DNA of 64,000 nucleotides from Massilia sp. W12 (GCF_037300705.1 NZ_CP147776.1:1054001-1118000), one strand, 5' to 3'; positions 1-10,356 are shown, counted from the first letter of the stretch. The notes: a model not told the origin generated them from the sequence alone. A program made the numbers and translations.

Positions 1-5
1 GCACA

Positions 6-1052
6 GTGGAGCCAGTTGCAAGGCCAACTTGGGCGCTGGAAGTGGGACGCGATGTACAAGGAGGGTATGCCCTGGCGCCAAATCCATGGGGGGAGGCGGT
101 GCGTGTTGGCTTGCCCTTGGATGCGGTGGTGGGGGCTGTGTTCAAGGTGGAAAGTCAGACAGCAATAAGCGCGCACGCCACTTCATCAAAGAAGAAGCGC
201 AAACAGTCGCATCAACTGCATTTCATGCTTAGCCAAAGCCTTGCCTTGGATGCAATTGGCTTGTATGCAAATCTGGAAGTAGTGGGGCCGCATGGCCGCG
301 CGCAACAAGTTTTCCGTTGGATCGCTGCAGGCAGTTTTGCGATGGGGCGGCCTGCCGATGAGGACGGCTATGATGAAGAAACGCCGCAACACGAGGTGCA
401 GATCAGTCAGGGTTTTTGGCTGGCGGATACGGCGTGCACGCAAGCGTTGTGGCAAGCCATCATGGGTGAGAATCCGGCACGCTTCAATGCGGCAAACGGC
501 GGTGGGCCAGAGCATCCGGTGGAGCAGGTCAGTTGGTTGGATGTGCAAGCGTTTTTGCAAAAGCTCAATGCCATGCTGCCGGGCTGTGGCGCATCTTTAC
601 CGACCGAGGCGGAATGGGAATATGCCTGTCGTGCGGGCACAACAACACCGTTTCACTTTGGCGCCACGGTCAATCCCGAGCAAGTCAATTATGATGGCAA
701 CTATCCCTATCCCTATCCCGATGGGTCAAAAGGCGAATATCGGAATAAAACTGTGCCGGTGAAAGCCTTGCCCGCAAACAGTTGGGGGCTATACCAAATG
801 CATGGCAATGTGTGGGAATGGTGTGCAGACGATAGGCGTGAGTATGCGGCGGGGCGGTGGATAGACCCTGGCTTGGAGGCGGCGCGGGCGCCTCCGGCCA
901 AGCCTGCAAGGCGTGCCCTGCGTGGTGGCACCTGGGGCCTCCTTGCCCGCCACGTGCGTTCTGCGATCCGGTGTGTCGACGCCAGCGAGATGCGCGCCGA
1001 CAGCACTGGCTTCCGGCTGGCCCTGAGGTTCCCGGCAGGCAAGGGGGGGTAA
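6..1052 (+). CDS. FGE/SUMF1-like protein with DGR-type variable C-terminus (copy 1, possibly 5'-partial)
   Basis: The C-terminal two thirds (from about residue 104) is a formylglycine-generating-enzyme-like (SUMF1/PvdO, C-type-lectin fold) domain: GSFAMGRP, PTEAEWEYACRAGTTTPF, GLYQMHGNVWEWC and the closing RALRGGTW...GFRLALRF. Most such bacterial proteins are not sulfatase activators, and the fold is also a common target scaffold of diversity-generating retroelements. It is closely related to the gene at 1973-2836, except for a hypervariable stretch at 930-1007. The first ~100 residues do not resemble that paralogue well until LALDAIGLY..., and the GTG at 6 has no visible ribosome site, so the true start may lie left of the window. 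Another frame over about nt 1-100 also reads protein-like (LQGQLGRWKWDAMYKEG), so an upstream gene tail or a frameshift is possible. Confidence 0.8.
   Translation: MEPVARPTWALEVGRDVQGGYALAPNPWGEAVRVGLPLDAVVGAVFKVESQTAISAHATSSKKKRKQSHQLHFMLSQSLALDAIGLYANLEVVGPHGRAQQVFRWIAAGSFAMGRPADEDGYDEETPQHEVQISQGFWLADTACTQALWQAIMGENPARFNAANGGGPEHPVEQVSWLDVQAFLQKLNAMLPGCGASLPTEAEWEYACRAGTTTPFHFGATVNPEQVNYDGNYPYPYPDGSKGEYRNKTVPVKALPANSWGLYQMHGNVWEWCADDRREYAAGRWIDPGLEAARAPPAKPARRALRGGTWGLLARHVRSAIRCVDASEMRADSTGFRLALRFPAGKGG
930..1007 (+). other. Variable-repeat-like hypervariable block, copy 1
   Basis: Aligned without gaps to 2714-2791, this 78-nt block differs at 24 positions in 17 of 26 codons. Ten differences are in codon position 1, eleven in position 2 and only three in position 3, and 16 of the 17 codon changes alter the amino acid. 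The next 83 nt (1008-1090 against 2792-2874) differ at a single base, and the preceding stretch shows mainly silent changes. Fixed third-position C with scrambled first two positions is what adenine-directed mutagenesis of AAC/AAY template codons produces in DGRs. The template itself is not in the window, so the call is an inference. Confidence 0.65.
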
Positions 1053-1113
1053 GGGCCAGCGGGCTGGCCCTGCGCTGTGGGACACAGCGCCTTGGGCGCG
1101 GGGCGCGCCCAAG
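1053..1113 (+). repeat. Triple hairpin directly after the variable gene (copy 1)
   Basis: Three perfect stem-loops are stacked from the stop codon onward: 1053-1070 (GGGCCAG, loop CGGG, CTGGCCC), 1072-1090 (GCGCTGTG, loop GGA, CACAGCGC) and 1091-1113 (10-bp stem CTTGGGCGCG, loop GGG). The first two are identical after the second paralogue. DGR target genes typically carry a hairpin/cruciform just downstream of the variable repeat that aids retrohoming, and the position fits. None is followed by a T-run, so simple termination is less likely. Confidence 0.6.
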
Positions 1114-1114
1114 C

Positions 1115-1779
1115 ATCGTAGGGTGCAATAAGCCGAAGGCGCATTGCGCCGCAGCCGTGGCGCATGGGATTGTCTTGCGTGAAGGCAAGGACTTCGGCGT
1201 ACTCTCGGTGCAATACGCAGCAAAAACGCTGCTATTGCACCCTACGATTTGCCAGCGTTACAGTGTCTTGGACGCGGGACGCGCCCAAGCATCGTAGGGC
1301 GCAATAAGCCGAAGGCGCATTGCGCCGCAGCCTTGGCGCATGGGATTGTCTTGCGCGAAGGCAAGGAATTCGGCGTACTCTCGGTGCAATACGCAGCAAA
1401 AAACGCTGCTATTGCACCCTACGATTCACCAGCGTTACAGTGTCTTTGATGCGGGACGCGCCCAAACATCGTAGGGCGCAATAAGCCGAAGACGCATTGC
1501 GCCGCAGTCGTGGCGCATGGGATTGTCTTGCGAGAAGGCAAGGAATTCGGCGTACTCTCGGTGCAATACGCAGCAAAAAACGCTGCTATTGCACCCTACG
1601 ATTCACCAGCGTTACAGTGTCTTTGATGCGGGACGCGCCCAAACATCGTAGGGCGCAATAAGCCGAAGGCGCATTGCGCCGCAGTCGTGGTGCGTGGGAT
1701 TGTCTTGCGCGAGGGCAAAGAATTCGGCGTACTCTCGGTGCAATACGCAGCAAAAAACGCTGCTATTGCACCCTACGAT
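1115..1779. repeat. Four tandem 177-bp units each containing a REPIN/MITE-like inverted-repeat element
   Basis: Elements lie at 1115-1248, 1291-1425, 1468-1602 and 1645-1779 (134-135 bp each), with starts 176, 177 and 177 bp apart. Each begins ATCGTAGGGYGCAATA and ends TATTGCACCCTACGAT, a terminal inverted repeat. Each half folds on its own: GGCGCAAT/ATTGCGCC near the left end, GCAGC/GCTGC inside GGTGCAATA/TATTGCACC at the right end. This paired arrangement resembles REPINs mobilised by RAYT transposases; a MITE is the alternative. The ~42-bp spacers contain a degenerate version of the third hairpin found after the FGE gene (CTTGGACGCG, GGA, CGCGCCCAAG), so the repeated unit seems to be hairpin plus element. 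Short ORFs inside are by-products. Confidence 0.8.
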
Positions 1780-1895
1780 TCTGAGCTTCTGGCGCACCGG
1801 TGGATGCCGGCCCGGCTGAACCAGCGTGCTTGTCGTGCGTAGTGGGCGGTTTGACAGGAAGCATTATCTGGCAGGCTGCGCGTTGCGCAATGTCC

Positions 1896-1955
1896 AAGGC
1901 GCCCGGTGCGCTGGTAGGCGCGAAGCCGAACGCCCACCGGGTTGCCGCCTTTTTT
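1896..1955 (+). terminator. Terminator-like hairpin in the leader of the second FGE-like gene
   Basis: AAGGCG at 1896 pairs with CGCCTT near 1946; inside it CCCGGTG pairs with CACCGGG and GGCG with CGCC, and the outer arm runs into TTTTTT. It ends about 17 bp before the ATG at 1973 and just ahead of the GGAG ribosome site. It could stop transcription coming from the repeat array or act as an attenuator for the gene below. Confidence 0.45.
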
Positions 1956-1972
1956 GAGGATGGAGAAACAGC

Positions 1973-2836
1973 ATGCGTGATCCCTTAGCAAGTCGATCAG
2001 ACTTATTGCCCACTCCTTTTCCTCCGCCCTGGGCCAGCGCCTTTGGCGATGATGAATATGGGCTGTGGTTTGAATTCACGGTTGATGAGGTGCGGCAGCG
2101 GCTGCGCTGGATTACAGCAGGCAGTTTTGCGATGGGGCGGCCTGAAGATGAAGTTGGCAATGATGACGAAAAGCCGCAACACGAAGTACAGATCAGCCAG
2201 GGATTTTGGTTAGCGGACACGGCGTGCACCCAGGCGTTGTGGCAAGCCATCATGGGTGAGAATCCGGCCCGCTTCAATGCGGCAAACCATGGTGGGCCAG
2301 AGCATCCGGTGGAGCGAATCAGTTGGTTGGATGTGCAAGTGTTTTTGCAAAAACTCAATACCCTTTTGCCGGGTTGCACTGCATCTTTACCGACTGAGGC
2401 GGAATGGGAATATGCCTGCCGGGCGGGGACGACAACTCCGTTTTACTTTGGGGAAACGGTGAATCCCGCTCAAGTCAACTATAACGGAAACTATCGCTAT
2501 GGCGCGGGTGCAAAAGGCGAATATCGGGAAAAAACCGTCGCGGTGAAAGACCTGCCAGCAAATGGCTGGGGCCTATACCAAATGCATGGCAATGTGTGGG
2601 AATGGTGTGCAGACAATAGGCGTGCGTATGCGGCGGAACTGGCGATAGACCCTGGCTTGGAGGAGGCGCGGGCGCCTCCGGCCAAGCCAGCAAGACGTGC
2701 CCTGCGTGGTGGCGCCTGGATCCTCGATGCCCGCCTCGCGCGCTCTGCGTTCCGGTACGCCTGCGCCTGCGGGCATCGCGACTACTTCGCTGGCTTCCGG
2801 CTGGCCCTGAGGTTCCCGGCAGGCCAGGGGGGGTAA
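1973..2836 (+). CDS. FGE/SUMF1-like protein with DGR-type variable C-terminus (copy 2)
   Basis: A 287-residue FGE-fold protein starting at ATG 1973, with GGAG seven bases upstream. The N-terminus (WASAFGDDEYGLWFEF) is the usual lead-in of bacterial SUMF1-family proteins, followed by RWITAGSFAMGRP, the PTEAEWEYACRAGTTTPF block, MHGNVWEWC and the terminal RALRGGAW...GFRLALRF. No signal peptide is seen. It is nearly identical to the first copy over much of the core, but the last ~40 residues diverge only at positions expected for diversified codons (2714-2791). The natural role is probably ligand or surface binding through the variable face rather than sulfatase activation; that is inferred from the fold and variability. 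Confidence 0.88.
   Translation: MRDPLASRSDLLPTPFPPPWASAFGDDEYGLWFEFTVDEVRQRLRWITAGSFAMGRPEDEVGNDDEKPQHEVQISQGFWLADTACTQALWQAIMGENPARFNAANHGGPEHPVERISWLDVQVFLQKLNTLLPGCTASLPTEAEWEYACRAGTTTPFYFGETVNPAQVNYNGNYRYGAGAKGEYREKTVAVKDLPANGWGLYQMHGNVWEWCADNRRAYAAELAIDPGLEEARAPPAKPARRALRGGAWILDARLARSAFRYACACGHRDYFAGFRLALRFPAGQGG
2714..2791 (+). other. Variable-repeat-like hypervariable block, copy 2
   Basis: This is the partner of 930-1007, encoding the segment between RGGA and GFRLALRF. Variable codons here include ATC, GAT, CTC, TTC, TAC, TGC, CAT, GAC and TAC, while the intervening GCC-CGC, TCT-GCG and CGG codons are fixed, as in DGR variable repeats. The following invariant tract 2792-2833 would play the part of the initiation-of-mutagenic-homing sequence. 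Confidence 0.65.
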
Positions 2837-2895
2837 GGGCCAGCGGGCTGGCCCTGCGCTGTGGGACACAGCGCGGGCGGTGCGGAGCACCGCCC
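2837..2895 (+). repeat. Triple hairpin directly after the variable gene (copy 2)
   Basis: The first two hairpins (2837-2854 and 2856-2874) are base-for-base the same as after copy 1. The third (2875-2895, stem GGGCGGTGC/GCACCGCCC, loop GGA) has a different stem but the same place and nearly the same loop. Changed stem with preserved pairing suggests the structure is selected. Confidence 0.6.
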
Positions 2896-2933
2896 CGGGT
2901 GCGGGACGCGCCGGGGCAGGCGGCGTGGCTGCG

Positions 2934-2969
2934 AAAAAAACGCGGGTACGGCCAAAACCGTCCCGCGTT
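2934..2969 (-). terminator. Rho-independent terminator for the M28 peptidase gene
   Basis: On the minus strand AACGCGGGACGG pairs with CCGTACCCGCGTT (one bulged base) around a TTTTGG loop and is followed by a run of seven T. It lies about 70 bp past the stop of the M28 gene and also separates it from the converging FGE-like gene. Confidence 0.8.
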
Positions 2970-3035
2970 CAACCCTCTCACATGATCGCGTGAGTGCTTG
3001 CAATGAATCGTTATGCGCCCGGCAGGGCGCTGGCA

Positions 3036-4628
3036 TTATTTCTGCGTCTTGTAGGTCACGCTCAATTTGTATGTGCCTGCGGTGTAACCCGTCAATTGCA
3101 GATACACATCGCCATTCGCCGTCAGGTTCACGCTGCAGCTTTCGCTGGCTGTGCTGCCAACTGAGCGGCAATCGTAGCTGCTGCTTGAAGCGGCGCTGCC
3201 TTTTTTGACATACATATCAATATCGCCCGTGCCGCTGGTGATGGCTTTCAAGCTGCCTGCCGCCGCTTTGAAGGGGCCGAAGCTCTTCTTGGCGCCGCGC
3301 GCTAAGCTGCCGCTGAAGGTTTCTGTTTTGTCTGTCCCGCTTGGCGGCGTGACCGCACCCTCACTGCCCAATTCAATCGCAAACGCTGCCGCCATACGGG
3401 CAAATTTCAAGGCGTGTTGCGCCTGATTGCCGCTATTGGCGAAGGTGTCGTTGGCGGTGTGGATGTGCGGGTTGTGCGCATTCATCGGCGATTCAAACGG
3501 CATGCTCGCGGCATAGCCCAGGCGGCTCCACGAAGCATGGTCGGAACAGGCGTAGCCGCACTTGTCGCTGCCGACTTTGACGCCCGGCAGATAGGTGGCG
3601 ATCAGATTGCCGATAAAGGTGTTTTGCGCATTGTCGGTGTAGTCGGTAAACAGATAGATATCGTTGGCGCCGCCTTTGTAGTTGGTCATATCCAGCTGCA
3701 TCACTCCGACCACATTGGTCTTGGCGTTGGCAAAGCTGGTGGCGATTTCCTGCGAGCCGCGCAAGCCGACTTCTTCCGCTGCATACGCAATCATTTTGAT
3801 GGTGCGGCGCGGTTTGTATTTATTCGCGATCATGGCGCGCAAGACTTCAGTCATGGAAGCAATGCCGGATGCGTCATCATCGGCGCCGGGCGCGCGCGTG
3901 GTTTCGCTGGTACCGTTCATGCTGATCGAATCCAGGTGGGCGCCCAAGACCACCACTTCTGAAGCGCGGTCTGTGCCCTGAATCGTCAAGATCACCGATG
4001 GTTGCGCCCAGCTGCTGTGTTTGAATTGCACCGCGCTGATGTCGCTGCGGCCCTGCGCCATGGTTTTCCATTTCTGCAGCAGCCAGTTGGAAGAATTCAC
4101 CCCGCCTTGCGATTGGTAATAGCGATTGGTGAAATTCGTCAGATCAATAATGGTCTGCGCGATATTGCTGTCTTGCATGGTCGGCAGAATCGCTTTGACC
4201 AGGGCTTGATTGGCGATTTTGTAAGAGGGGCGGGTGGCCGCCAAACCTTGCTTCACCGGTGTGCTGAGCGCCGTGCGCGCCGCTGCTTCATTCGGGTGGA
4301 ACATAAAGCCGCCACAGCGCTTCAATTCGTGATGCACTTTTTCTGACAGCGCCAGCATTTGCGCTTCTGTCACTTGCACTGCGTGCACTTTTTCCGCTTC
4401 GCCAGTGTGTGCGCTGAATTTGCCGGTCGGCAGACCGGAGGCGTCGCTGGCCAGGCTGGCGCTATGTTTCGGGCTTAATGCCGGGTTGATTTTCTTTAAT
4501 TGCTGAAAGGCGGCGTCGGACAGGGTGATCCAGTGCAATTTGCTGTTGCCGGCCAGGGTGCTTTCTTCAGCATGAACGGCGGGCATGGCAATGCAGGCAA
4601 GCAACAGGGAAAGCAGGGTCTTTTTCAT
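3036..4628 (-). CDS. Secreted M28-family zinc aminopeptidase with C-terminal PPC domain
   Basis: A 530-residue exopeptidase resembling bacterial leucyl aminopeptidases (Vibrio Ap1 type), which remove N-terminal residues from peptides outside the cell. A signal peptide (MKKTLLSLLLACIAMPAVHA) opens the protein. Zinc and catalytic residues are visible in order: AHLDS, GADDDASG, AYAAEEVGLRGS, MQLDMT and HIHTANDTF. Two Cys in KCGYACSDH probably form the disulfide known in the family. About residues 435-530 form a pre-peptidase C-terminal (PPC) beta domain (GDIDMYVKKG, TAGTYKLSV), often trimmed during maturation. It follows the M4 peptidase gene on the same strand, 131 bp away, implying joint protein degradation. 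Confidence 0.93.
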   Translation of the reverse strand: MKKTLLSLLLACIAMPAVHAEESTLAGNSKLHWITLSDAAFQQLKKINPALSPKHSASLASDASGLPTGKFSAHTGEAEKVHAVQVTEAQMLALSEKVHHELKRCGGFMFHPNEAAARTALSTPVKQGLAATRPSYKIANQALVKAILPTMQDSNIAQTIIDLTNFTNRYYQSQGGVNSSNWLLQKWKTMAQGRSDISAVQFKHSSWAQPSVILTIQGTDRASEVVVLGAHLDSISMNGTSETTRAPGADDDASGIASMTEVLRAMIANKYKPRRTIKMIAYAAEEVGLRGSQEIATSFANAKTNVVGVMQLDMTNYKGGANDIYLFTDYTDNAQNTFIGNLIATYLPGVKVGSDKCGYACSDHASWSRLGYAASMPFESPMNAHNPHIHTANDTFANSGNQAQHALKFARMAAAFAIELGSEGAVTPPSGTDKTETFSGSLARGAKKSFGPFKAAAGSLKAITSGTGDIDMYVKKGSAASSSSYDCRSVGSTASESCSVNLTANGDVYLQLTGYTAGTYKLSVTYKTQK

Positions 4629-4717
4629 TCGGGTCTCGCTCTGTGGGGAGGCGGGGCCGGTGCGGTGCGCCCGGCCCCTGTATTTATATAGTGTGCTGAT
4701 CTGTGTCGGGCCGGGCG

Positions 4718-4742
4718 CGGGATGCCGCTATGCGGCATCCCG
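4718..4742 (-). terminator. Intercistronic hairpin between M4 and M28 peptidase genes
   Basis: A perfect 11-bp stem (CGGGATGCCGC, loop TAT, GCGGCATCCCG) lies 18 bp after the M4 stop. No T-run follows, so it may be an mRNA-stabilising or partial-termination structure. Confidence 0.5.
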
Positions 4743-4759
4743 TGTGGCGTCAAGCAGGA

Positions 4760-7563
<2,804 letters not shown>

Positions 7564-8577
7564 ATGCAAAGCAGTCAAGGGCATATGCGGGCTGTTGAGA
7601 TAGCAGGTTTTGGCGGGCCGGAAGTACTGCGGCTATGTTCCATGCCCATCCCGCAAGCCGGGCCGGGTGAAGTGCTGGTGCGGGTGCATGCCGCCGGGGT
7701 GAATCGGCCTGATGTCTTGCAGCGCATGGGGAAATATCAGCCGCCGCCAGGCGCCAGTCTGTTACCGGGTTTGGAGTTGGCGGGGGAGGTGGCGGGCGGC
7801 GATGTAACGGCGTTTTCGCCTGCCGGCCCATTGCAAATCGGGACCAGAGTTTGCGCGCTGGTGGCTGGCGGCGCGTATGCGGAATATTGTGTGGTTCCGG
7901 CTGCGCTGTGTATGCCCTTGCCGCCCGGCTGGGATATGTTGCAGGCGGCCGGTTTGCCTGAAACCTGCATGACAGTGTGGAGCAATCTGGTGCAGCGCGC
8001 CGGTTTGCGCGCCGGTCAGCGTGTGCTGGTGCATGGCGGCAGTTCAGGCATTGGCGTGACTGCGATTCAGATTGCGCGCGCGCTTGGCTGTGAGGTGCTG
8101 GTGACTGCGGGCAGCGAGGAAAAATGCCGCGCCTGTCTGGCGCTCGGCGCGCAGCACGCCATCAATTACCGCCAGCAGAATTTCGCGCAAGCCGTGCAAG
8201 AAATCACCGGCGGGCAGGGGGTGCATGTGGTGCTGGATATGGTGGCCGGCGATTATCTGGATGCCAATTTGCGTATTTTGGCGGATGATGGCTGTCTGGT
8301 CATTATCGCGCTGCAGGGCGGCTCCCGCGCCACCCTGGATATGGGGCAGATCCTGCGCCGCCGTCTGCATGTCACCGGCTCCACCTTGCGCCCGCGCGAT
8401 CTGGCATTCAAAGCCCAATTGGCGCAGGAAGTCACGCAGTCGGTCTGGCCGATGATGGCCGATGGCAGATTTATTCCGGTGATTCATCAGGTGTTTGATT
8501 TGGAGCAGGCTGGCGCCGCGCACGCCATGATGGAAAGCAATGCGCATATCGGCAAGCTGCTGTTGCGCGTGGTTTGA
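7564..8577 (+). CDS. NAD(P)H:quinone oxidoreductase, zinc-independent MDR family
   Basis: A 337-residue medium-chain dehydrogenase/reductase of the quinone oxidoreductase (QOR/PIG3-like) group, predicted to reduce quinones or alpha,beta-unsaturated carbonyls with NADPH in the cytoplasm. Visible motifs are VHAAGVNRPDVLQRMG at the N-terminus, the QOR signature region and the Rossmann loop VHGGSSGIGVTAIQIARALG around residues 155-175. Catalytic-zinc cysteines are absent, as in the family. The start at 7564 has an ideal AAAGGAGG. It lies upstream of tpiA and secG, the usual order before the nuo operon in Burkholderiales. Confidence 0.88.
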   Translation: MQSSQGHMRAVEIAGFGGPEVLRLCSMPIPQAGPGEVLVRVHAAGVNRPDVLQRMGKYQPPPGASLLPGLELAGEVAGGDVTAFSPAGPLQIGTRVCALVAGGAYAEYCVVPAALCMPLPPGWDMLQAAGLPETCMTVWSNLVQRAGLRAGQRVLVHGGSSGIGVTAIQIARALGCEVLVTAGSEEKCRACLALGAQHAINYRQQNFAQAVQEITGGQGVHVVLDMVAGDYLDANLRILADDGCLVIIALQGGSRATLDMGQILRRRLHVTGSTLRPRDLAFKAQLAQEVTQSVWPMMADGRFIPVIHQVFDLEQAGAAHAMMESNAHIGKLLLRVV

Positions 8578-8603
8578 CCGCTTTGTCCGCATCAGGCTAA
8601 AAT
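8574..8603 (+). promoter_or_regulatory. Sigma-70-like promoter for tpiA-secG
   Basis: TTGACC (8574-8579), an 18-bp spacer and TAAAAT (8598-8603) lie about 85 bp before the tpiA start. The -35 overlaps the stop region of the preceding gene. Confidence 0.5.
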
Positions 8604-8687
8604 AGCGGGTTATTGCCCGCGCGGCCTTCTCTTGCCGGGCGGCTCGTATAAATACAGATACGGGGCGCACAGCCCCTGAGACTACAC

Positions 8688-9452
8688 ATGCGCCGAAAAC
8701 TGATTGCTGGAAATTGGAAAATGCATGGCTCGTTGAGCAGCAATGCAGCCTTGCTGGAAGAAATTATGCGCTGGCCGCATCTGGCCGGTGACAAAGTGGA
8801 GGTGGCGGTTTGCATTCCCGCCCCTTATCTGGCGCAGGCGCAGCAATTGCTGGGTGGCAGCGCTTTGCACTGGGGCGCGCAGGATGTATCGGAACATCCG
8901 TCCGGCGCCTTTACCGGCGAAGTGTCAGCCGCCATGCTGGCTGAATTCGCTTGCCGCTACGCGATTGTCGGCCACTCTGAGCGCCGCACCTGGCACAAGG
9001 AAAGCTCGGATCAGGTTGCGCGTAAAGCTGCAGCGGCGCTCAATCGCGGCGTGCAAGCCATTATCTGCCTGGGTGAAACCCTGGTCGAGCGCGAGGCGGG
9101 GCAAACCGCCGCCGTGGTTGGCGCGCAATTAGCGGCGGTGTTGGAAACCCTGTCGGCTGAGCGTATGCGGCAAACGGTGTTGGCGTATGAACCGGTGTGG
9201 GCGATTGGCACGGGCAAGACCGCCACCCCGGAAATGGCGCAGGAAGTGCATGCCATGTTGCGCGCCCAGGTGGCGGCGGCGCATGGCGCGGAGGTGGCGC
9301 AGGGTTTGCAAATTCTGTATGGCGGCAGTATGAAGCCGGACAATGCGGCGCAGCTGTTGGCGATGCCGGATATTGATGGCGGTTTGATTGGTGGTGCGGC
9401 CCTGGTGGCGGCACAGTTTTTGGCGATAGCCGACGCGGCGCAGCAAGCTTGA
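8688..9452 (+). CDS. tpiA: Triose-phosphate isomerase
   Basis: A 254-residue TIM-barrel enzyme interconverting dihydroxyacetone phosphate and glyceraldehyde 3-phosphate. The substrate lysine sits in AGNWKMHG (about residue 12), the electrophilic histidine in IVGHSERR, the catalytic glutamate in [14 protein letters not shown] (mobile loop 6), and phosphate-binding GGSMKPDNA and GGLIGGAAL follow. Length matches the family. secG begins 31 bp downstream and the two are probably co-transcribed. Confidence 0.97.
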   Translation: MRRKLIAGNWKMHGSLSSNAALLEEIMRWPHLAGDKVEVAVCIPAPYLAQAQQLLGGSALHWGAQDVSEHPSGAFTGEVSAAMLAEFACRYAIVGHSERRTWHKESSDQVARKAAAALNRGVQAIICLGETLVEREAGQTAAVVGAQLAAVLETLSAERMRQTVLAYEPVWAIGTGKTATPEMAQEVHAMLRAQVAAAHGAEVAQGLQILYGGSMKPDNAAQLLAMPDIDGGLIGGAALVAAQFLAIADAAQQA

Positions 9453-9483
9453 GCGCGGCATTCATTTACATTGGAATAGCAGG

Positions 9484-9897
9484 ATGAATAATTTTTACGG
9501 TTTGATGGTGGTATTGCAGGTGCTGTCCTCACTGGTCATCATTGGCCTGGTGCTGTTGCAGCATGGCAAGGGCGCGGATATGGGCGCATCGTTTGGTTCC
9601 GGCGCTTCCGGCAGCTTGTTCGGCGCTTCCGGCTCCTCGAATTTTCTGACCAAATCGACCGCGCTGGCGGCGGCCGTGTTTTTCATTTCCACTCTGGTGT
9701 TGGCCGGCATCGGCTCCAACCGTCACAGCGGCAGCGTGACTGAGCGTGTGGCAGCGCCGGCCCCGGTGACTGCGCCCGCATCCGCGCCGGCTCCGGCTGC
9801 TTCGGCCGCAGTGCCGGCGGCTCCCGCCGCGCCTGCCGCTTCTGTCCCGGCGTCTGCCCCGGCGGCGTCCGCAGCTTCTGCTGCAAGTGGTAAATGA
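9484..9897 (+). CDS. secG: Preprotein translocase subunit SecG
   Basis: A 137-residue inner-membrane subunit that assists SecYE/SecA-driven export. Two membrane segments are visible (about residues 5-25 and 55-75) around the family motif LLQHGKGADMGASFGSGASGSLFGASGSSNFLTKST. After the second helix comes an unusually long Ala/Pro-rich tail (about residues 88-137), longer than the Escherichia coli protein and probably unstructured. The preceding gene is tpiA, as in many betaproteobacteria. Confidence 0.95.
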   Translation: MNNFYGLMVVLQVLSSLVIIGLVLLQHGKGADMGASFGSGASGSLFGASGSSNFLTKSTALAAAVFFISTLVLAGIGSNRHSGSVTERVAAPAPVTAPASAPAPAASAAVPAAPAAPAASVPASAPAASAASAASGK

Positions 9898-9907
9898 TGT
9901 GTCCCGC

Positions 9908-9939
9908 TTTACGGCAAAAAGCGCTTTTTTTGCCGTAAA
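9908..9939 (+). terminator. Hairpin terminator after secG
   Basis: TTTACGGCAAAAAG pairs with CTTTTTTTGCCGTAAA, leaving a very short loop, ten bases past the secG stop. The T-run is inside the right arm. It separates secG from the tRNA promoter. Confidence 0.55.
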
Positions 9940-9963
9940 GCATGCAAAAAGTTTGGATCAGCT

Positions 9964-9992
9964 TTGAAAATCGCCCTGCAAGGCGTTATAAT
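9964..9992 (+). promoter_or_regulatory. Promoter of tRNA-Leu
   Basis: TTGAAA (9964-9969), a 17-bp spacer and a consensus TATAAT (9987-9992) end 13 bp before the mature tRNA. Confidence 0.8.
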
Positions 9993-10005
9993 ACTGACCT
10001 TTGAA

Positions 10006-10090
10006 GCCGACGTGGTGAAATTGGTAGACACGCTATCTTGAGGGGGTAGTGGCGCAAGCTGTGCGAGTTCGAGTCTCGCCGTCGGCACCA
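10006..10090 (+). tRNA. tRNA-Leu (anticodon GAG)
   Basis: An 85-nt cloverleaf with encoded CCA. The acceptor stem GCCGACG pairs with CGTCGGC, the T-arm reads GTTCGAGTC, and the long variable arm GTGGCGCAAGCTGT is of class II type. The anticodon loop TTGAGGG gives GAG, decoding CUU/CUC. Its position between secG and nuoA is typical for Burkholderiales. Confidence 0.96.
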
Positions 10091-10356
10091 AAAAAAGCCT
10101 GCATGAAAGCAGGTATGAAAATACGTAAAGGGGATATGACAGCAAGCTGGAACAGCGGCTGAGATTGTCCAGTCGAGCCAGCAAGGCGGCGCCGAGCTGG
10201 CTTTTTTACGGCAACGAAGAGGCGAAACAAAGGCTTCAACGTACATACAAAGCCAGCTTGCTTTGCAAGCCAGCCGGATGCAAAGACCGGCAGCAGGTGT
10301 ATCATGTGCGCGGTTGCGGTTTTTGCGTATGTAATGTTCAACGATGGGACTTTATT
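10091..10356 (+). other. Non-coding leader between tRNA-Leu and nuoA
   Basis: No gene is seen in these 266 bp. A CCTGC/GCAGG hairpin at about 10097-10115 follows the tRNA; read on the minus strand it would be followed by a T-run. The remainder should contain the nuo operon promoter, but no strong -35/-10 pair can be picked with confidence. Confidence 0.4.

Noticed and set aside
1115-1779. Regular repeats that might suggest a CRISPR array
   Set aside because: Repeats are 134-135 bp with internal inverted repeats and near-identical 42-bp spacers, only four copies, and there are no cas genes.
1-3035. A complete diversity-generating retroelement
   Set aside because: No reverse transcriptase with a YxDD-type motif, no Avd-like gene and no template repeat could be read in the window; only target-like genes are present.
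10165-10356. N-terminal extension of nuoA from an upstream in-frame ATG
   Set aside because: The extension has no family similarity, and GTG 10357 gives the standard NuoA N-terminus and length.
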